The notes under the pieces are model-generated. The model was not told the DNA's origin. It was given only the letters and a program-made list of their open reading frames with translations, and made no database searches. Position numbers and translations under genes: made by a program. A stretch of 62,257 nucleotides of DNA from Amycolatopsis tucumanensis (GTDB taxonomy: Bacteria; Actinomycetota; Actinomycetes; Mycobacteriales; Pseudonocardiaceae). Each line of letters opens with the position of its first letter. Positions within the stretch are counted from its first letter, which is position 1. The stretch spans positions 1 through 62,257 of the forward strand of contig NZ_JAKGSD010000051.1 in the NCBI RefSeq assembly GCF_021654135.1, read 5' to 3'. This document shows, one piece after another, positions 23,922-32,900 of the stretch.

Positions 23922-24052
23922 TGGACGACGAGTACTTCCGGGACCTGCAGCACTGGCTGGCCCTGCCGCGCAAGGTGGTCGAGTCGCTCGACCCGGTCGA
24001 GGACGAGCAGATGCTGCTGCCGATCCCGGTGCCGCGCCGCCCGGTGGACTGA
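23921..24052 (+). CDS. 43-residue ORF inside the mutasome operon
   Basis: This ORF overlaps the imuB stop at its ATG (ATGA at 23921) and the dnaE2 ATG at its own TGA, so it exactly fills the gap between the two genes. GGAGGGAG lies upstream at 23903-23910. The peptide begins MDDEYFRDLQHWLALPRKVV, is acidic, and has a predicted amphipathic helix followed by an extended Pro-rich tail with EQMLLPIPVPRR. Q30-M-L-L-P faintly resembles a beta-clamp motif. Third positions are nearly all G or C. A small mutasome component or regulator is likely by context; I know no named family for it. Confidence 0.75.
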   Translation: MDDEYFRDLQHWLALPRKVVESLDPVEDEQMLLPIPVPRRPVD

Positions 24053-27000
24053 TGGGCTTCAACAACCCGCCCGTCCCCTGGGAGGAGCTGGAGCGCAGGC
24101 TGGCGGGCAAACCGGCGACGGCCGACGGCGGGGACAGCCCCGCCTGGAGCCGGAAACGGGAGGGCTACGTCCGGCCGAGCACCGTCGAGGCCCCACGCGG
24201 CGACGACCACGCGGGCGGGCGGCGCCGGGTGCCCTACGCCGAGCTGCACTGCCACTCCAACTTCAGCTTCCTGGACGGCGCGAGCCACCCCGAGGAGCTG
24301 GTCGAGGAGGCGGCGCGGCTGGGGCTCGACGCGATCGCGCTCACCGACCACGACGGCATGTACGGCGTGGTGCGGTTCGCCGACGCGGCGCGCGACCTGG
24401 GCGTGCGCACGGTGTTCGGCACCGAGCTGAGCTTCGGCCTGTCCGGCCCGCAGAACGGCGTCGCCGACCCGGAGGGCGAGCACCTGCTCCTGCTCGCCAA
24501 GCAGCAGGACGGTTACGCCGCCCTGTGCCGGGCGATCACCGCGGGTCAGCTCGCCGGGCACGACCACGCCGCGTCGGCGGACCGGGCCGAGAAGGGCCGC
24601 CCGGTGTACGACCTGGACGCCGTCGCGAGCGAGGTCGCGGGCAAGGTCGTGGTGCTCACCGGCTGCCGCAAGGGCGCGGTCCGGAAAGCGCTGGCCCGCG
24701 GCGGCCCGGAGGCGGCGGGGCAGGAGCTGCGGCGGCTCCGCGAGAGGTTCGAGAGCGTGTACGTCGAGCTGACCGACCACGGCTACCCCGAGGACGGGGT
24801 GCACAACGACGTCCTCGCCGCGCTGGCCGCCGAGCAGGGCCTGCCGACCGTCGCCACCACCGCCGCCCACTACGCCACCCCGGACCGGGGACGGTTGGCC
24901 GGCGCGATGGCCGCGATCCGCGCCCGACGCGGCCTCGACGACATGGCGGGCTGGCTGCCCGCGTCCGGCATGTCGTTCCTGCGGTCCGGCGAGGAAATGG
25001 CGCAGCGGTTCGCCCGCTACCCCGGCGCGGTGCAGCGGGCCGCGCTGCTCGGGCTGGAGTGCGCCTTCGACCTGAAGCTGGTCGCGCCGGAACTGCCGCC
25101 CTACGACGTCCCCGCCGGCTACACCGAAGCGTCCTTCCTGCGCGAGGAGGTCTACCGCGGCGCCGCGCACCGCTACCGCGACCGGCCGGAGGCGCTGGAC
25201 CAGATCGAGCACGAGCTGCGGATCATCGAGCAGCTGGGCTTCCCCGGCTACTTCCTCATCGTCTGGGACATCGTCGAGTTCTGCCGCCGCAACAACATCC
25301 TGTGCCAGGGCCGCGGCTCGGCGGCGAACTCCGCGGTCTGCTACGCGCTCGGCATCACCAAGGTCGACTCGGTGCGCTGGAAACTGCTGTTCGAGCGCTT
25401 CCTCGCGCCGGACCGGGACGGCTACCCGGACATCGACCTGGACATCGAATCCGACCGCCGCGAGGAGGTGATCCAGTACGTCTACCGCAAGTACGGGCGA
25501 CTGTGCACCGCGCAGGTGGCGAACGTGATCACCTACCGCGCCAAGTCCGCGATCCGGGACGCGGCAAGGGCTTTCGGGTACTCGCCCGGCCAGCAGGACG
25601 CGTGGAGCAAGCAGATCGACCGCTGGGGCCCGCTGCACGACACCAAGGACGACACCGATCACGACATCCCGCTGCCGGTGCTGCAGGTGGCCGCCGCGCT
25701 GGAGGACTTCCCGCGTCACCTGGGCATCCACTCCGGCGGCATGGTGATCTGCAACCGGCCGGTGAGCGAGGTGTGCCCGATCGAGTGGGCGCGCATGGCC
25801 GACCGCAGCGTGCTGCAGTGGGAGAAGGACGACTGCGCCTCCGTCGGCCTGGTCAAGTTCGACCTGCTCGGCCTCGGCATGCTCTCCGCGGTGCACTACA
25901 TGCTCGACCTGGTGCGCGAGTTCGAGGGCGTCGAGGTCGACCTCGCGAACCTGGACCTGGAGGACCAGGAGGTCTACCGGATGCTGCAGCGCGCGGACGC
26001 GATCGGCGTGTTCCAGGTGGAGAGCCGGGCGCAGATGGCGACTCTGCCGCGGCTGAAGCCGAAGACGTTCTACGACCTGGCGATCGAGGTCGCACTCATC
26101 CGGCCCGGCCCGATCCAGGGCGGCTCGGTGCACCCCTACATTCGGCGTGCCACGAAGAAGGAGAAGTGGCGGCACGACCACCCGCTGCTGTCCAACGCGC
26201 TGGACAAGACCTTGGGGGTGCCGCTGTTCCAGGAGCAGATGATGCAGATCGCCCTGGACGTCGCGAACTTCACCGCCGCCGAGGCCGACGAGCTGCGGCA
26301 CGCGATGGGCTCGAAGCGGTCCACGCGGAAGATGGAGCGGCTGCGGGAACGGTTCTACGAGGGCGCCCGGCGCAACGGCCTCGACGACGAGCTGATCGCG
26401 CGGATCTTCCACAAGCTGATGGCGTTCGCCAACTTCGGCTTCCCGGAGAGCCACGCGCTGAGCTTCGCCTACCTGGTGTTCGCCAGCGCCTACTTCAAGC
26501 GCTACCACCCGGCGGCGTTCTGCGCGGCGCTGCTGCGGGCCCAGCCGATGGGGTTCTACTCGCCGCAGTCGCTGGTCGCCGACGCCCGCCGGCACGGCAT
26601 CACGGTGCACGGCCCGGACATCAACGCGAGCCTGCCGCACGCGACGCTCGAACCCGGGGATTCCGGGTTGGCGGTGCGGATCGGGCTGGCCACGGTGCGG
26701 ATGATCGGGCAGAAGCTCGCCGAGGAGATCGTCGCGGAACGGCAGCGGGGCGGGGCGTTCGCCGACATGGCCGACCTGGCGCGGCGCGTGCGGCTGACCA
26801 CGCCGCAGATCGAGGCGCTGGCCACGGCGGGGGCGTTCGGCCGGTTCGGCGAGATCGGCGGCGACCGGCGGCGCGCGTTGTGGGCGGCCGGGGCGGTGGC
26901 GCAGGAACGGCCGGAGAAGCTGCCGGTCACGCTGGCCGGGGCGCACGCGCCGACGCTGCCCGGCATGGACCACATCGACGAGGCGGTGGCCGACGTGTGG

Positions 27001-27378
27001 GCGACCGGGTTGTCGCCGGACAGCTTCCCGACGGAGTTCATCCGCGAGCGGCTGGACGCGCTGGGCGTGGTGCCCGCCGGAAAACTGATGGACGTCGAAG
27101 ACGGCGCCCGGGTACTGATCGGCGGAGCGGTGACGCACCGCCAGCGCCCGGCGACCGCAGGCGGGGTCACGTTCCTGAACATCGAGGACGAGACGGGGAT
27201 GGTCAACGTCGTGTGCAGCGCCGGGTTGTGGCGCCGGTACCACCGGGTGGCGCGGGGCAGCGCGGCGATGCTGATCCGCGGGGTGATCGAACGGGCGGAC
27301 GGGGTGGTGAGCGTGCGCGCGGACCGGTTGCAGCACCTGTCGATGCGGGTGCCGTCGAAGTCGCGGGACTTCCGGTGA
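24052..27378 (+). CDS. dnaE2: Error-prone DNA polymerase DnaE2
   Basis: This C-family polymerase carries out damage-induced mutagenic synthesis with ImuA' and ImuB. The 1108-residue product has an N-terminal PHP domain (AELHCHSNFSFLDGAS at about 63-78, ALTDHDGMYGVVRF), the pol III palm with catalytic Asp residues in YPDIDLDIESDRREEV, the thumb/finger motifs RGSAANSAVCYALGIT and HLGIHSGGMVI, and a C-terminal OB fold (GVTFLNIEDETGMVNVVC). Length fits DnaE2 rather than DnaE1. It overlaps both neighbours by four bases, so it is translated in the SOS operon. Confidence 0.96.
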   Translation: MGFNNPPVPWEELERRLAGKPATADGGDSPAWSRKREGYVRPSTVEAPRGDDHAGGRRRVPYAELHCHSNFSFLDGASHPEELVEEAARLGLDAIALTDHDGMYGVVRFADAARDLGVRTVFGTELSFGLSGPQNGVADPEGEHLLLLAKQQDGYAALCRAITAGQLAGHDHAASADRAEKGRPVYDLDAVASEVAGKVVVLTGCRKGAVRKALARGGPEAAGQELRRLRERFESVYVELTDHGYPEDGVHNDVLAALAAEQGLPTVATTAAHYATPDRGRLAGAMAAIRARRGLDDMAGWLPASGMSFLRSGEEMAQRFARYPGAVQRAALLGLECAFDLKLVAPELPPYDVPAGYTEASFLREEVYRGAAHRYRDRPEALDQIEHELRIIEQLGFPGYFLIVWDIVEFCRRNNILCQGRGSAANSAVCYALGITKVDSVRWKLLFERFLAPDRDGYPDIDLDIESDRREEVIQYVYRKYGRLCTAQVANVITYRAKSAIRDAARAFGYSPGQQDAWSKQIDRWGPLHDTKDDTDHDIPLPVLQVAAALEDFPRHLGIHSGGMVICNRPVSEVCPIEWARMADRSVLQWEKDDCASVGLVKFDLLGLGMLSAVHYMLDLVREFEGVEVDLANLDLEDQEVYRMLQRADAIGVFQVESRAQMATLPRLKPKTFYDLAIEVALIRPGPIQGGSVHPYIRRATKKEKWRHDHPLLSNALDKTLGVPLFQEQMMQIALDVANFTAAEADELRHAMGSKRSTRKMERLRERFYEGARRNGLDDELIARIFHKLMAFANFGFPESHALSFAYLVFASAYFKRYHPAAFCAALLRAQPMGFYSPQSLVADARRHGITVHGPDINASLPHATLEPGDSGLAVRIGLATVRMIGQKLAEEIVAERQRGGAFADMADLARRVRLTTPQIEALATAGAFGRFGEIGGDRRRALWAAGAVAQERPEKLPVTLAGAHAPTLPGMDHIDEAVADVWATGLSPDSFPTEFIRERLDALGVVPAGKLMDVEDGARVLIGGAVTHRQRPATAGGVTFLNIEDETGMVNVVCSAGLWRRYHRVARGSAAMLIRGVIERADGVVSVRADRLQHLSMRVPSKSRDFR

Positions 27379-27842
27379 ACGGCCTGCCGATCACCGACGC
27401 GCGCGGGAACACCCTGGTCAGCGTGCGGTTCGGGGTCTCGACGGATCCCGCGGTGCCGATGCCGCTCGCGCTGGTGGTCGTCGAGGTGGACGACCGCGTG
27501 CTGCTGGTGTTCGACCGGCGGCGCGGGCAGTGGGAGCTGCCCGGCGGGATGATCGAACCGGGGGAGACGTCGCACCACGCCGCGGTCCGGGAATTGGCCG
27601 AGGAGACCGGGATCGTGGTGAGCGGCCTGCGGTTCGCCGCGGTGGCCCGGTTCGTGCTGAGCGATCCGGTGCGCCGCGAGTACGCCGCGGTCTACCGGAC
27701 GGGGTTCGCGACCGAGCCCGCGGTGACCCCGCAGGAGGACGAGGTGTCCGCGATCGCGTGGTGGAACCCCCGCACGCCCCTGCTGCGCGACCAGGGCGTG
27801 CTGGACGCCGAGATCGCCCGGCGCGTCACCGGGTTGCGCTGA
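27375..27842 (+). CDS. Nudix hydrolase at the end of the mutasome operon
   Basis: The 155-residue protein has a complete Nudix box, GGMIEPGETSHHAAVRELAE then ETGI (about 58-81), with every catalytic Glu present, so it hydrolyses a nucleoside-diphosphate-linked compound. The GTG start overlaps the dnaE2 stop (GTGA). Its position in a LexA-controlled operon suggests nucleotide-pool cleaning, like MutT, or another damage-linked role; the substrate cannot be read from sequence. It overlaps the convergent LysR gene by 17 bases. Confidence 0.9.
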   Translation: MNGLPITDARGNTLVSVRFGVSTDPAVPMPLALVVVEVDDRVLLVFDRRRGQWELPGGMIEPGETSHHAAVRELAEETGIVVSGLRFAAVARFVLSDPVRREYAAVYRTGFATEPAVTPQEDEVSAIAWWNPRTPLLRDQGVLDAEIARRVTGLR

Positions 27843-28650
27843 GGGCACGGACCGCGGCGGTCTCCTCCCGCCACACCAGGCTCCACTCCACCGGCGGCGC
27901 GTCCGAGAACGGCACGAACGCCAGGTTCGGGCGCGCGAAGTAACGCGTCGCGTGCTCGGCGAGCGGGCTGATGCCCTCACCGGCTTCCACAGCGAGGAAC
28001 AGTTCCTGGATCGTCCCGGGCGCGGGCCCGAGTTCGATGGGACGGCCCGCGGGCGTGGTCCACGGCAGCCGTGGCGGCCAGAGGGCGCGGAGCACGGTGT
28101 CGCGGGCGAGGTCCTCCAGCGACACGGATTTCCGGCGGGCGAACGGGTGTTTCGCCGCCACCGCCAGCACCAGCGGCTCGGTGTGCACCACGACCTCGGG
28201 ATCCGGCAGCAGCGTGACCAGCGCGTCGACCTCGCCGTCCCGCAGTGACCGCAGGGGATCGTCGAACGCGGCTTCCTTGATCTGGACGCGGAAACCCTGT
28301 GCGCGGACGGTTTCCAGCCGGTCCGCGATGAGGTCGGCCACCGCGGGTGCCGCGAAACCCAGGCGCAGCACGGTGTTCCGTTCGCGGCCGGCTGCCCTGG
28401 CTCGCTCGAACGCCTCCTGGATCTGCTGGTGGGCGGGCGCGACCTCGTCCCGCAGCCGCTGTCCGATGGCGGTCAGGGCGACCCGGCGGCTCGTCCGGTC
28501 GAACAGGCGCGCGCCGATGCGCCGTTCCAGCGCGCGGATCGTCTGGCTGACCCGCGCCTGCGAGACGCGCAGCAGCTCGGCCGTGCGGCCGAAGTGCAGT
28601 TCCTCGGCGAGCACCAGGAAGATCTCGATGTCCCGCCGCTCCACATCCAT
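27826..28650 (-). CDS. LysR-family transcriptional regulator
   Basis: The 274-residue product has an N-terminal winged helix-turn-helix (MDVERRDIEIFLVLAEELHF, then RVSQARVSQTIRALERRIG, residues 1-60) and a two-lobed effector domain. It is divergent from a cupin gene with 70 bases between the starts, the classical LysR arrangement, so the cupin gene and perhaps the pentapeptide gene after it are the likely targets. An ATAAC-N6-GTTAT palindrome overlaps its start codon. The effector is unknown. The frame is open upstream, but this ATG begins the conserved domain. Confidence 0.9.
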   Translation of the reverse strand: MDVERRDIEIFLVLAEELHFGRTAELLRVSQARVSQTIRALERRIGARLFDRTSRRVALTAIGQRLRDEVAPAHQQIQEAFERARAAGRERNTVLRLGFAAPAVADLIADRLETVRAQGFRVQIKEAAFDDPLRSLRDGEVDALVTLLPDPEVVVHTEPLVLAVAAKHPFARRKSVSLEDLARDTVLRALWPPRLPWTTPAGRPIELGPAPGTIQELFLAVEAGEGISPLAEHATRYFARPNLAFVPFSDAPPVEWSLVWREETAAVRALSATR

Positions 28651-28664
28651 AACACCCAGGTTAT
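28649..28664. promoter_or_regulatory. Probable LysR operator
   Basis: ATAAC-ACCCAG-GTTAT is a perfect dyad with a six-base centre and contains the T-N11-A signature of LysR sites. It overlaps the LysR start codon, consistent with autorepression plus control of the divergent cupin gene. Confidence 0.6.
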
Positions 28665-28720
28665 CGATCGAGCCTGGTTTTGTCGTTGGTCGCCGCGCTC
28701 GAGACGGCGAGAGTGGAGGC

Positions 28721-29167
28721 ATGAACCTGATCCGCGCCACCGAAGCCGAAGTCCTCGCCGACGCCCCGGGCAGCCGCATCACGCTGCTCACCGACACGGA
28801 CACGCTGACCAGCAACCGCGCGACGTTCGAGCCCGGCGCCACCGGCGCGCCGCCGCACTTCCACACCAAGGCCACCGAGGTCTTCTTCGTGCTGAGCGGC
28901 CGCCTGGACGTCCTGCTCGACGAGGAGGTGGTCACCCTCGGCGAAGGCGACTTCCTCACCGTGCCGCCGCGGGTGCCGCACGCGTTCGCGCCCGCGGCCG
29001 GGTCTCCCGCGGACGTGCTCGTCACGTTCACGCCCGGGATGGACCGGTTCGACTACTACCGGCTGCTGGACCGGGTCAACCGCGGCGAGGCGGACCCGCG
29101 GGAGATCCGGGAATCGCAGGAGCGCTACGACAACCACTACGTCGACAGCCCGGTCTGGCGGGTGTGA
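28721..29167 (+). CDS. Small cupin-domain protein
   Basis: The 148-residue product is a single cupin beta-barrel. The first metal motif is HFHTKATEVFFVLSG (about 47-61: two His and a Glu) and the second is RVPHAFAP, so it probably binds a metal. It could be a dioxygenase, an isomerase or a binding protein. ATG has GTGGAGG upstream. The pentapeptide gene follows after 12 bases. Control by the divergent LysR is inferred. Confidence 0.85.
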   Translation: MNLIRATEAEVLADAPGSRITLLTDTDTLTSNRATFEPGATGAPPHFHTKATEVFFVLSGRLDVLLDEEVVTLGEGDFLTVPPRVPHAFAPAAGSPADVLVTFTPGMDRFDYYRLLDRVNRGEADPREIRESQERYDNHYVDSPVWRV

Positions 29168-29179
29168 TTAGCTCGCCGG

Positions 29180-29764
29180 ATGGAGATCGCCGAGGACTAC
29201 CGGGACGCCGTGCTGCCGGGGACGACGTGGGAGAAGCGGCAGTTCAGCCGGTGCGACTTCAGCGGCGCCGACCTGCGCCGGCTGGTCACGCAGGGCTGCA
29301 CGTTCGACGAGTGCGACTTCTCGGGCGCGGATCTGGGGGAGTCCCGGCACCAGGCCTCGGCGTTCCGGTCGTGCGTGTTCGACCGGACGGTGCTGGCGGA
29401 CAGCACGTGGAGCGCGTGCTCGTTGCTCGGATCGTCCTTCGTGGACGGTGGGTTGCGCGGAATGTCCGTGCGGGACAGCGATTTCTCGCTGGCCAACTTC
29501 AGCCGGGCGAACCTGCGGCGCCGGTCGCTGTCCGGGTTGCGGTTCCGGGAGGCCAGTTTCGTGGACGCGAACCTGGCCGAGGCCGACCTGCGGGACAGCG
29601 ACTTCCGCGGCGCCCGGTTGGGCGGCGCGGACCTGACCGGCGCCGACCTGCGTGGCGCCAAGCTCGACGCGAACGCCTTGGTGCAGGCGAAACTGCGCGG
29701 CGCGCGGGTCGACCTGGAGACGGCGATCGCCTTCGCCGCGGCGCACGGCCTGGTGGTCGACTGA
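29180..29764 (+). CDS. Pentapeptide-repeat protein
   Basis: The 194-residue product is built of A(D/N)LxX pentapeptides (FSGADL, FSRANL, FVDANLAEADL, LGGADLTGADLRGAKL), which form a right-handed quadrilateral beta helix. Proteins of this type include gyrase-protecting factors such as Qnr, MfpA and McbG, which mimic DNA; whether this one binds gyrase cannot be told. It starts 12 bases after the cupin stop and is probably co-transcribed. Its 3' end is duplicated downstream. Confidence 0.88.
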   Translation: MEIAEDYRDAVLPGTTWEKRQFSRCDFSGADLRRLVTQGCTFDECDFSGADLGESRHQASAFRSCVFDRTVLADSTWSACSLLGSSFVDGGLRGMSVRDSDFSLANFSRANLRRRSLSGLRFREASFVDANLAEADLRDSDFRGARLGGADLTGADLRGAKLDANALVQAKLRGARVDLETAIAFAAAHGLVVD

Positions 29765-29787
29765 CCCCGGGCCGCGCGCCGGGCTGG
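29738..29787 (+). repeat. 50-bp direct repeat, copy 1 (end of pentapeptide gene plus hairpin)
   Basis: These 50 bases comprise the last nine codons, including the stop, of the pentapeptide gene and a downstream CCCGG-N8-CCGGG hairpin. They recur exactly at 29861-29910. Confidence 0.95.
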
Positions 29788-29860
29788 AGCTGGGGCGTGT
29801 TTCGGAGGTGAACCGCCCACCCGTCACCCACCACTGCCCTCAACGGTCACGCTGCGCGTG

Positions 29861-29910
29861 GCGGCGCACGGCCTGGTGGTCGACTGACCCCGGGCCGCGC
29901 GCCGGGCTGG
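29861..29910 (+). repeat. 50-bp direct repeat, copy 2
   Basis: This is an exact copy of 29738-29787, 123 bases downstream, in the gap before the TNT gene. It carries an orphan copy of the pentapeptide gene tail (ending GLVVD and stop) and of the hairpin. It looks like the product of a local duplication. The duplicated hairpin may help end transcription from both sides. Confidence 0.95.
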
Positions 29911-29912
29911 CG

Positions 29913-32900
29913 TCAGTCGATCGGCGGTTCGCCCGGGTCGAGCTCGATCAGGTCGCCCGAGGCGAGCAGGTCCTCGATCGACGCGGGCAGCAGGTACGCC
30001 GCACCGCCGCCGGGCTGGTTGAACCACGGGATCGCGACGCCGGCGAGCGCCTCGATCGGCCGCTGCACCCGGTACACGTGGTACGGGCGGGTCACCCACT
30101 CCGGCACCAGCGAGCGCTCCTCGAACGGGGTCCCGGCCGCGTAGGTCAGGTTGCCGTTCGGGCCGCCGAAGCGGTCGAGTTCGCTGCCCGCGGGCAGTTC
30201 GCGCATCTCCTTGCCGCGGAACAGCGTCAGCGGCGGCTCGCCGGGCAGCGGCTGGATCGGCCACTGCTGGTTGCCGCCACCGGAGGCCGCCGAGGCCGTG
30301 GCCGCCGCGGGGGCGGGCGCGGCCGGTTCGACCCGTCGCGGCGGCGGTTCGCGTCGCGGCGGGGCGGGCGGGGGCGGCGCGACCGGGGGCGCGGCCAGCA
30401 CCGTGGGCGGCCCGGCCGGGTCCGGTTCGTCGAGGCGGTCGGTGAGGGTGCGCTGCGGGAGGTCGTGCCGCTGCGGCTCGGCCGGTTCCTGGGCCGGGGT
30501 GAGCGGCACCTCGGTGGCGTCCATCTCCGGCCGTGCCGGCGGTGTGGTGCGGCCGCCCGGGTTGAGCAGCAGCTTGCCGAGCATGAACGCGGCGGCGTCG
30601 TCGGCGTCGCCGAAGACCGCGGGGCTCGTCAGGGCCTCGTCGTACCAGCCGACGCGCCAGCCGTCGTCGACCTTCTCGAGGCTCCAGCCGTGCTCGGCCG
30701 GTTCGCCGATGCGGTAGGCCCCGTCCGGAACCCCGAGGTCGGCGAGCTTGGAGCGCAGGTTGTCCAGAGCCGGCTCGACCGGACCGGACGGCTTCGGCTC
30801 GGCCGGGCCGGGCGGCGGGGACACCGGGCGGGCCAGCATGGTCGGCGGACCGTCACTCGAGGGCCGCCCCCCGCGCGGCGCCTGCCCCGCGAACGCCCTG
30901 GAGCCACCGCGCGGATCGCCACCCCGCTCGAAGCCCGGACGCCCCTCGACGGAGCGGCCATCCGCGCCGGGGGGAGTGTCCTGCTGGTCGTCGTGTCCGG
31001 TGAAGGCGCGCTGGTCGGGGCCTTCGTGGCTGGTGAAGGCGCGCTGATCAGGGCTTTCCTGGCCGGTGAAGCCGCCTTGGTCGGGGCCCTCGTGCCCGGC
31101 GAAGCCGCGCTGGTCAGGGCTTTCGGGGCTGGTGAAGCCGCGTTGGTCGGGGCCCTCGTGCCCGGTGAAGGCGCGCTGGTCGGGACCCTCGTGGCCGACG
31201 AAGGCGCGGCCCTCGCGGCCCTCGGGGCCTTCGGGACCGGCGAAGCCGCGCTGGCCGCGGCCCTCCGGAGCCTCCTGGCCGAAGCCCTCGGAACGGCGGG
31301 CGTCCAACCCCGCCGCGGGCACCTGGCCGGGGGCTTGCCCCTCCGGGCCGAAGCGCTCCGTGCCGCGGGGGCCGCGTCCCTCGGGAGCTTCCTGACCGAA
31401 GCGCTCCGCGCCGGCGAAGCCGTGCTGGCCGCGCCCCTCGGGCGCTACTTGGCCGTAGCCGCGCGATTCCGGCCCTTCCTGGCGTGCGAAGCCGTGCTGG
31501 CCGCGCCCCTCGGGTGCTTCCTGGCCGAAGGCGCGCGATTCCGGCCCTTCCTGGCCTGCGAAGCCGTGCTGGCCGCGCCCCTCGGGCGCTTCCTGGCCGA
31601 AGCCGCGGGACTCGGGTCCGGTGCCGTGCCCTTCCTGGCCGAAGCCGCGGGACTCGGGGCCGGCAAGACCGTGCTGGCCACGGCCCTCGGGCGCCTCCTG
31701 GCCGAAGCCCCGGGGTTCCGGCCCGGCGCCACGGCCTTCCTGGCCGAAGGCGCGGGGTTCGGGACCGCTGCCCCGCCCTTCCGGACCGTCCTGGCCGAAG
31801 CCAGGGCCGGCGAGTCCCTCCTGGCCGGGGATGCCTTCAGAGCCGGCCTGGCCGAAGCGTTCCTGCCCCCGCGCTTCCGGTCCGGGGCGTTCCTGCGGCA
31901 GCCCACGGCCCTCCGGGGCTTCCTGTCCGAAGCGCTCCGGCCCGCGAGCCTCGGGGGTGAGCCCATGCCCTTCCGGCCCCTCCGGGCCGGCGAAGCCACG
32001 CGCCTCCGGTCCCTCCGGGCCGGCGAAGCCACGCGCCTCCGGTCCCTCCGGACCGGCGAAGCCACGCGCCTCCGGTCCCTCCGGACCGGCGAAGCCACGC
32101 GCCTCCGGTCCCTCTGGACCGGCGAAGCCGCGCCCCTCCGGACCGGCGAAGCCGCGCCCCTCCGGGCCGAAGCCACGCGCTTCCGCGCCCTCGGCGCCGA
32201 AGCCACGCGCCTCCGCACCCTCCGGGCCGGCACCGCGACCCTCGGCACCAGCCGCACCACGCGCCTCAGCGCTTTCCTGCGCGGCGTACGCCTCGCGGCC
32301 GTCCCAGCCCCGGCCCTCCGTGGGCTCCTCGTCGGCGGCCGAACCGTCCCGCGGCTCCCAGGTCGGCTCCCACGGCCGGTCTTCCGCAGCCCCTTCGGCA
32401 CCACGCGCAGCCCCTTCAGCACCACGCGGCGAGTCCGTGAACGCCTCGCGCGCGTCCCAGCTGCGGGTTTCGTCCCCGGTCTCCTCGGCGGGCTCCGGCT
32501 CGGCGTCCTTCACCGCCGGCTGCACCAGCATGGTCGGCGGCCCGGCGTCGGGGTCGATCACCGGTGTCAGCGTGGTCGGCTGCTCAACCGGCTCCGCCTC
32601 AACAGCGGGAGCGGGCTCGGCGGGCGGCGGCGCGGCCTGCTCCGGCACCCGGCGCGGCGGCTGCGCGGGACCGCGGTTCAGGTACGCCCCCGCGGCCTGC
32701 ACGGTCTGCTCCGGCACCTCCGGCAGCGTGTGCCCGGCCGCGGCGATGTGCGCGACCAGCTCGGCCTCCGGCGCGACGCCGTACTCCTGCAGGTAGTAGT
32801 TGACCGCGGCGGGCCAGATCCACACGCCGTCGGTGTGGAAGGCCACCGGCACGGTCGCGGCGGGCTGCTGCGCCAGCCGGTCCAGGTCGAACCCGCGCTC

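Noticed and set aside
23680..27336. A 1218-codon open frame on the minus strand opposite dnaE2
   Set aside because: DnaE2 is certain on the plus strand. In DNA this GC-rich the antisense frame opens by default, and the product is Arg/His/Val-rich without domains.
31978..32169. CRISPR-like array
   Set aside because: The repeats are directly tandem without unique spacers and keep frame inside a coding gene.
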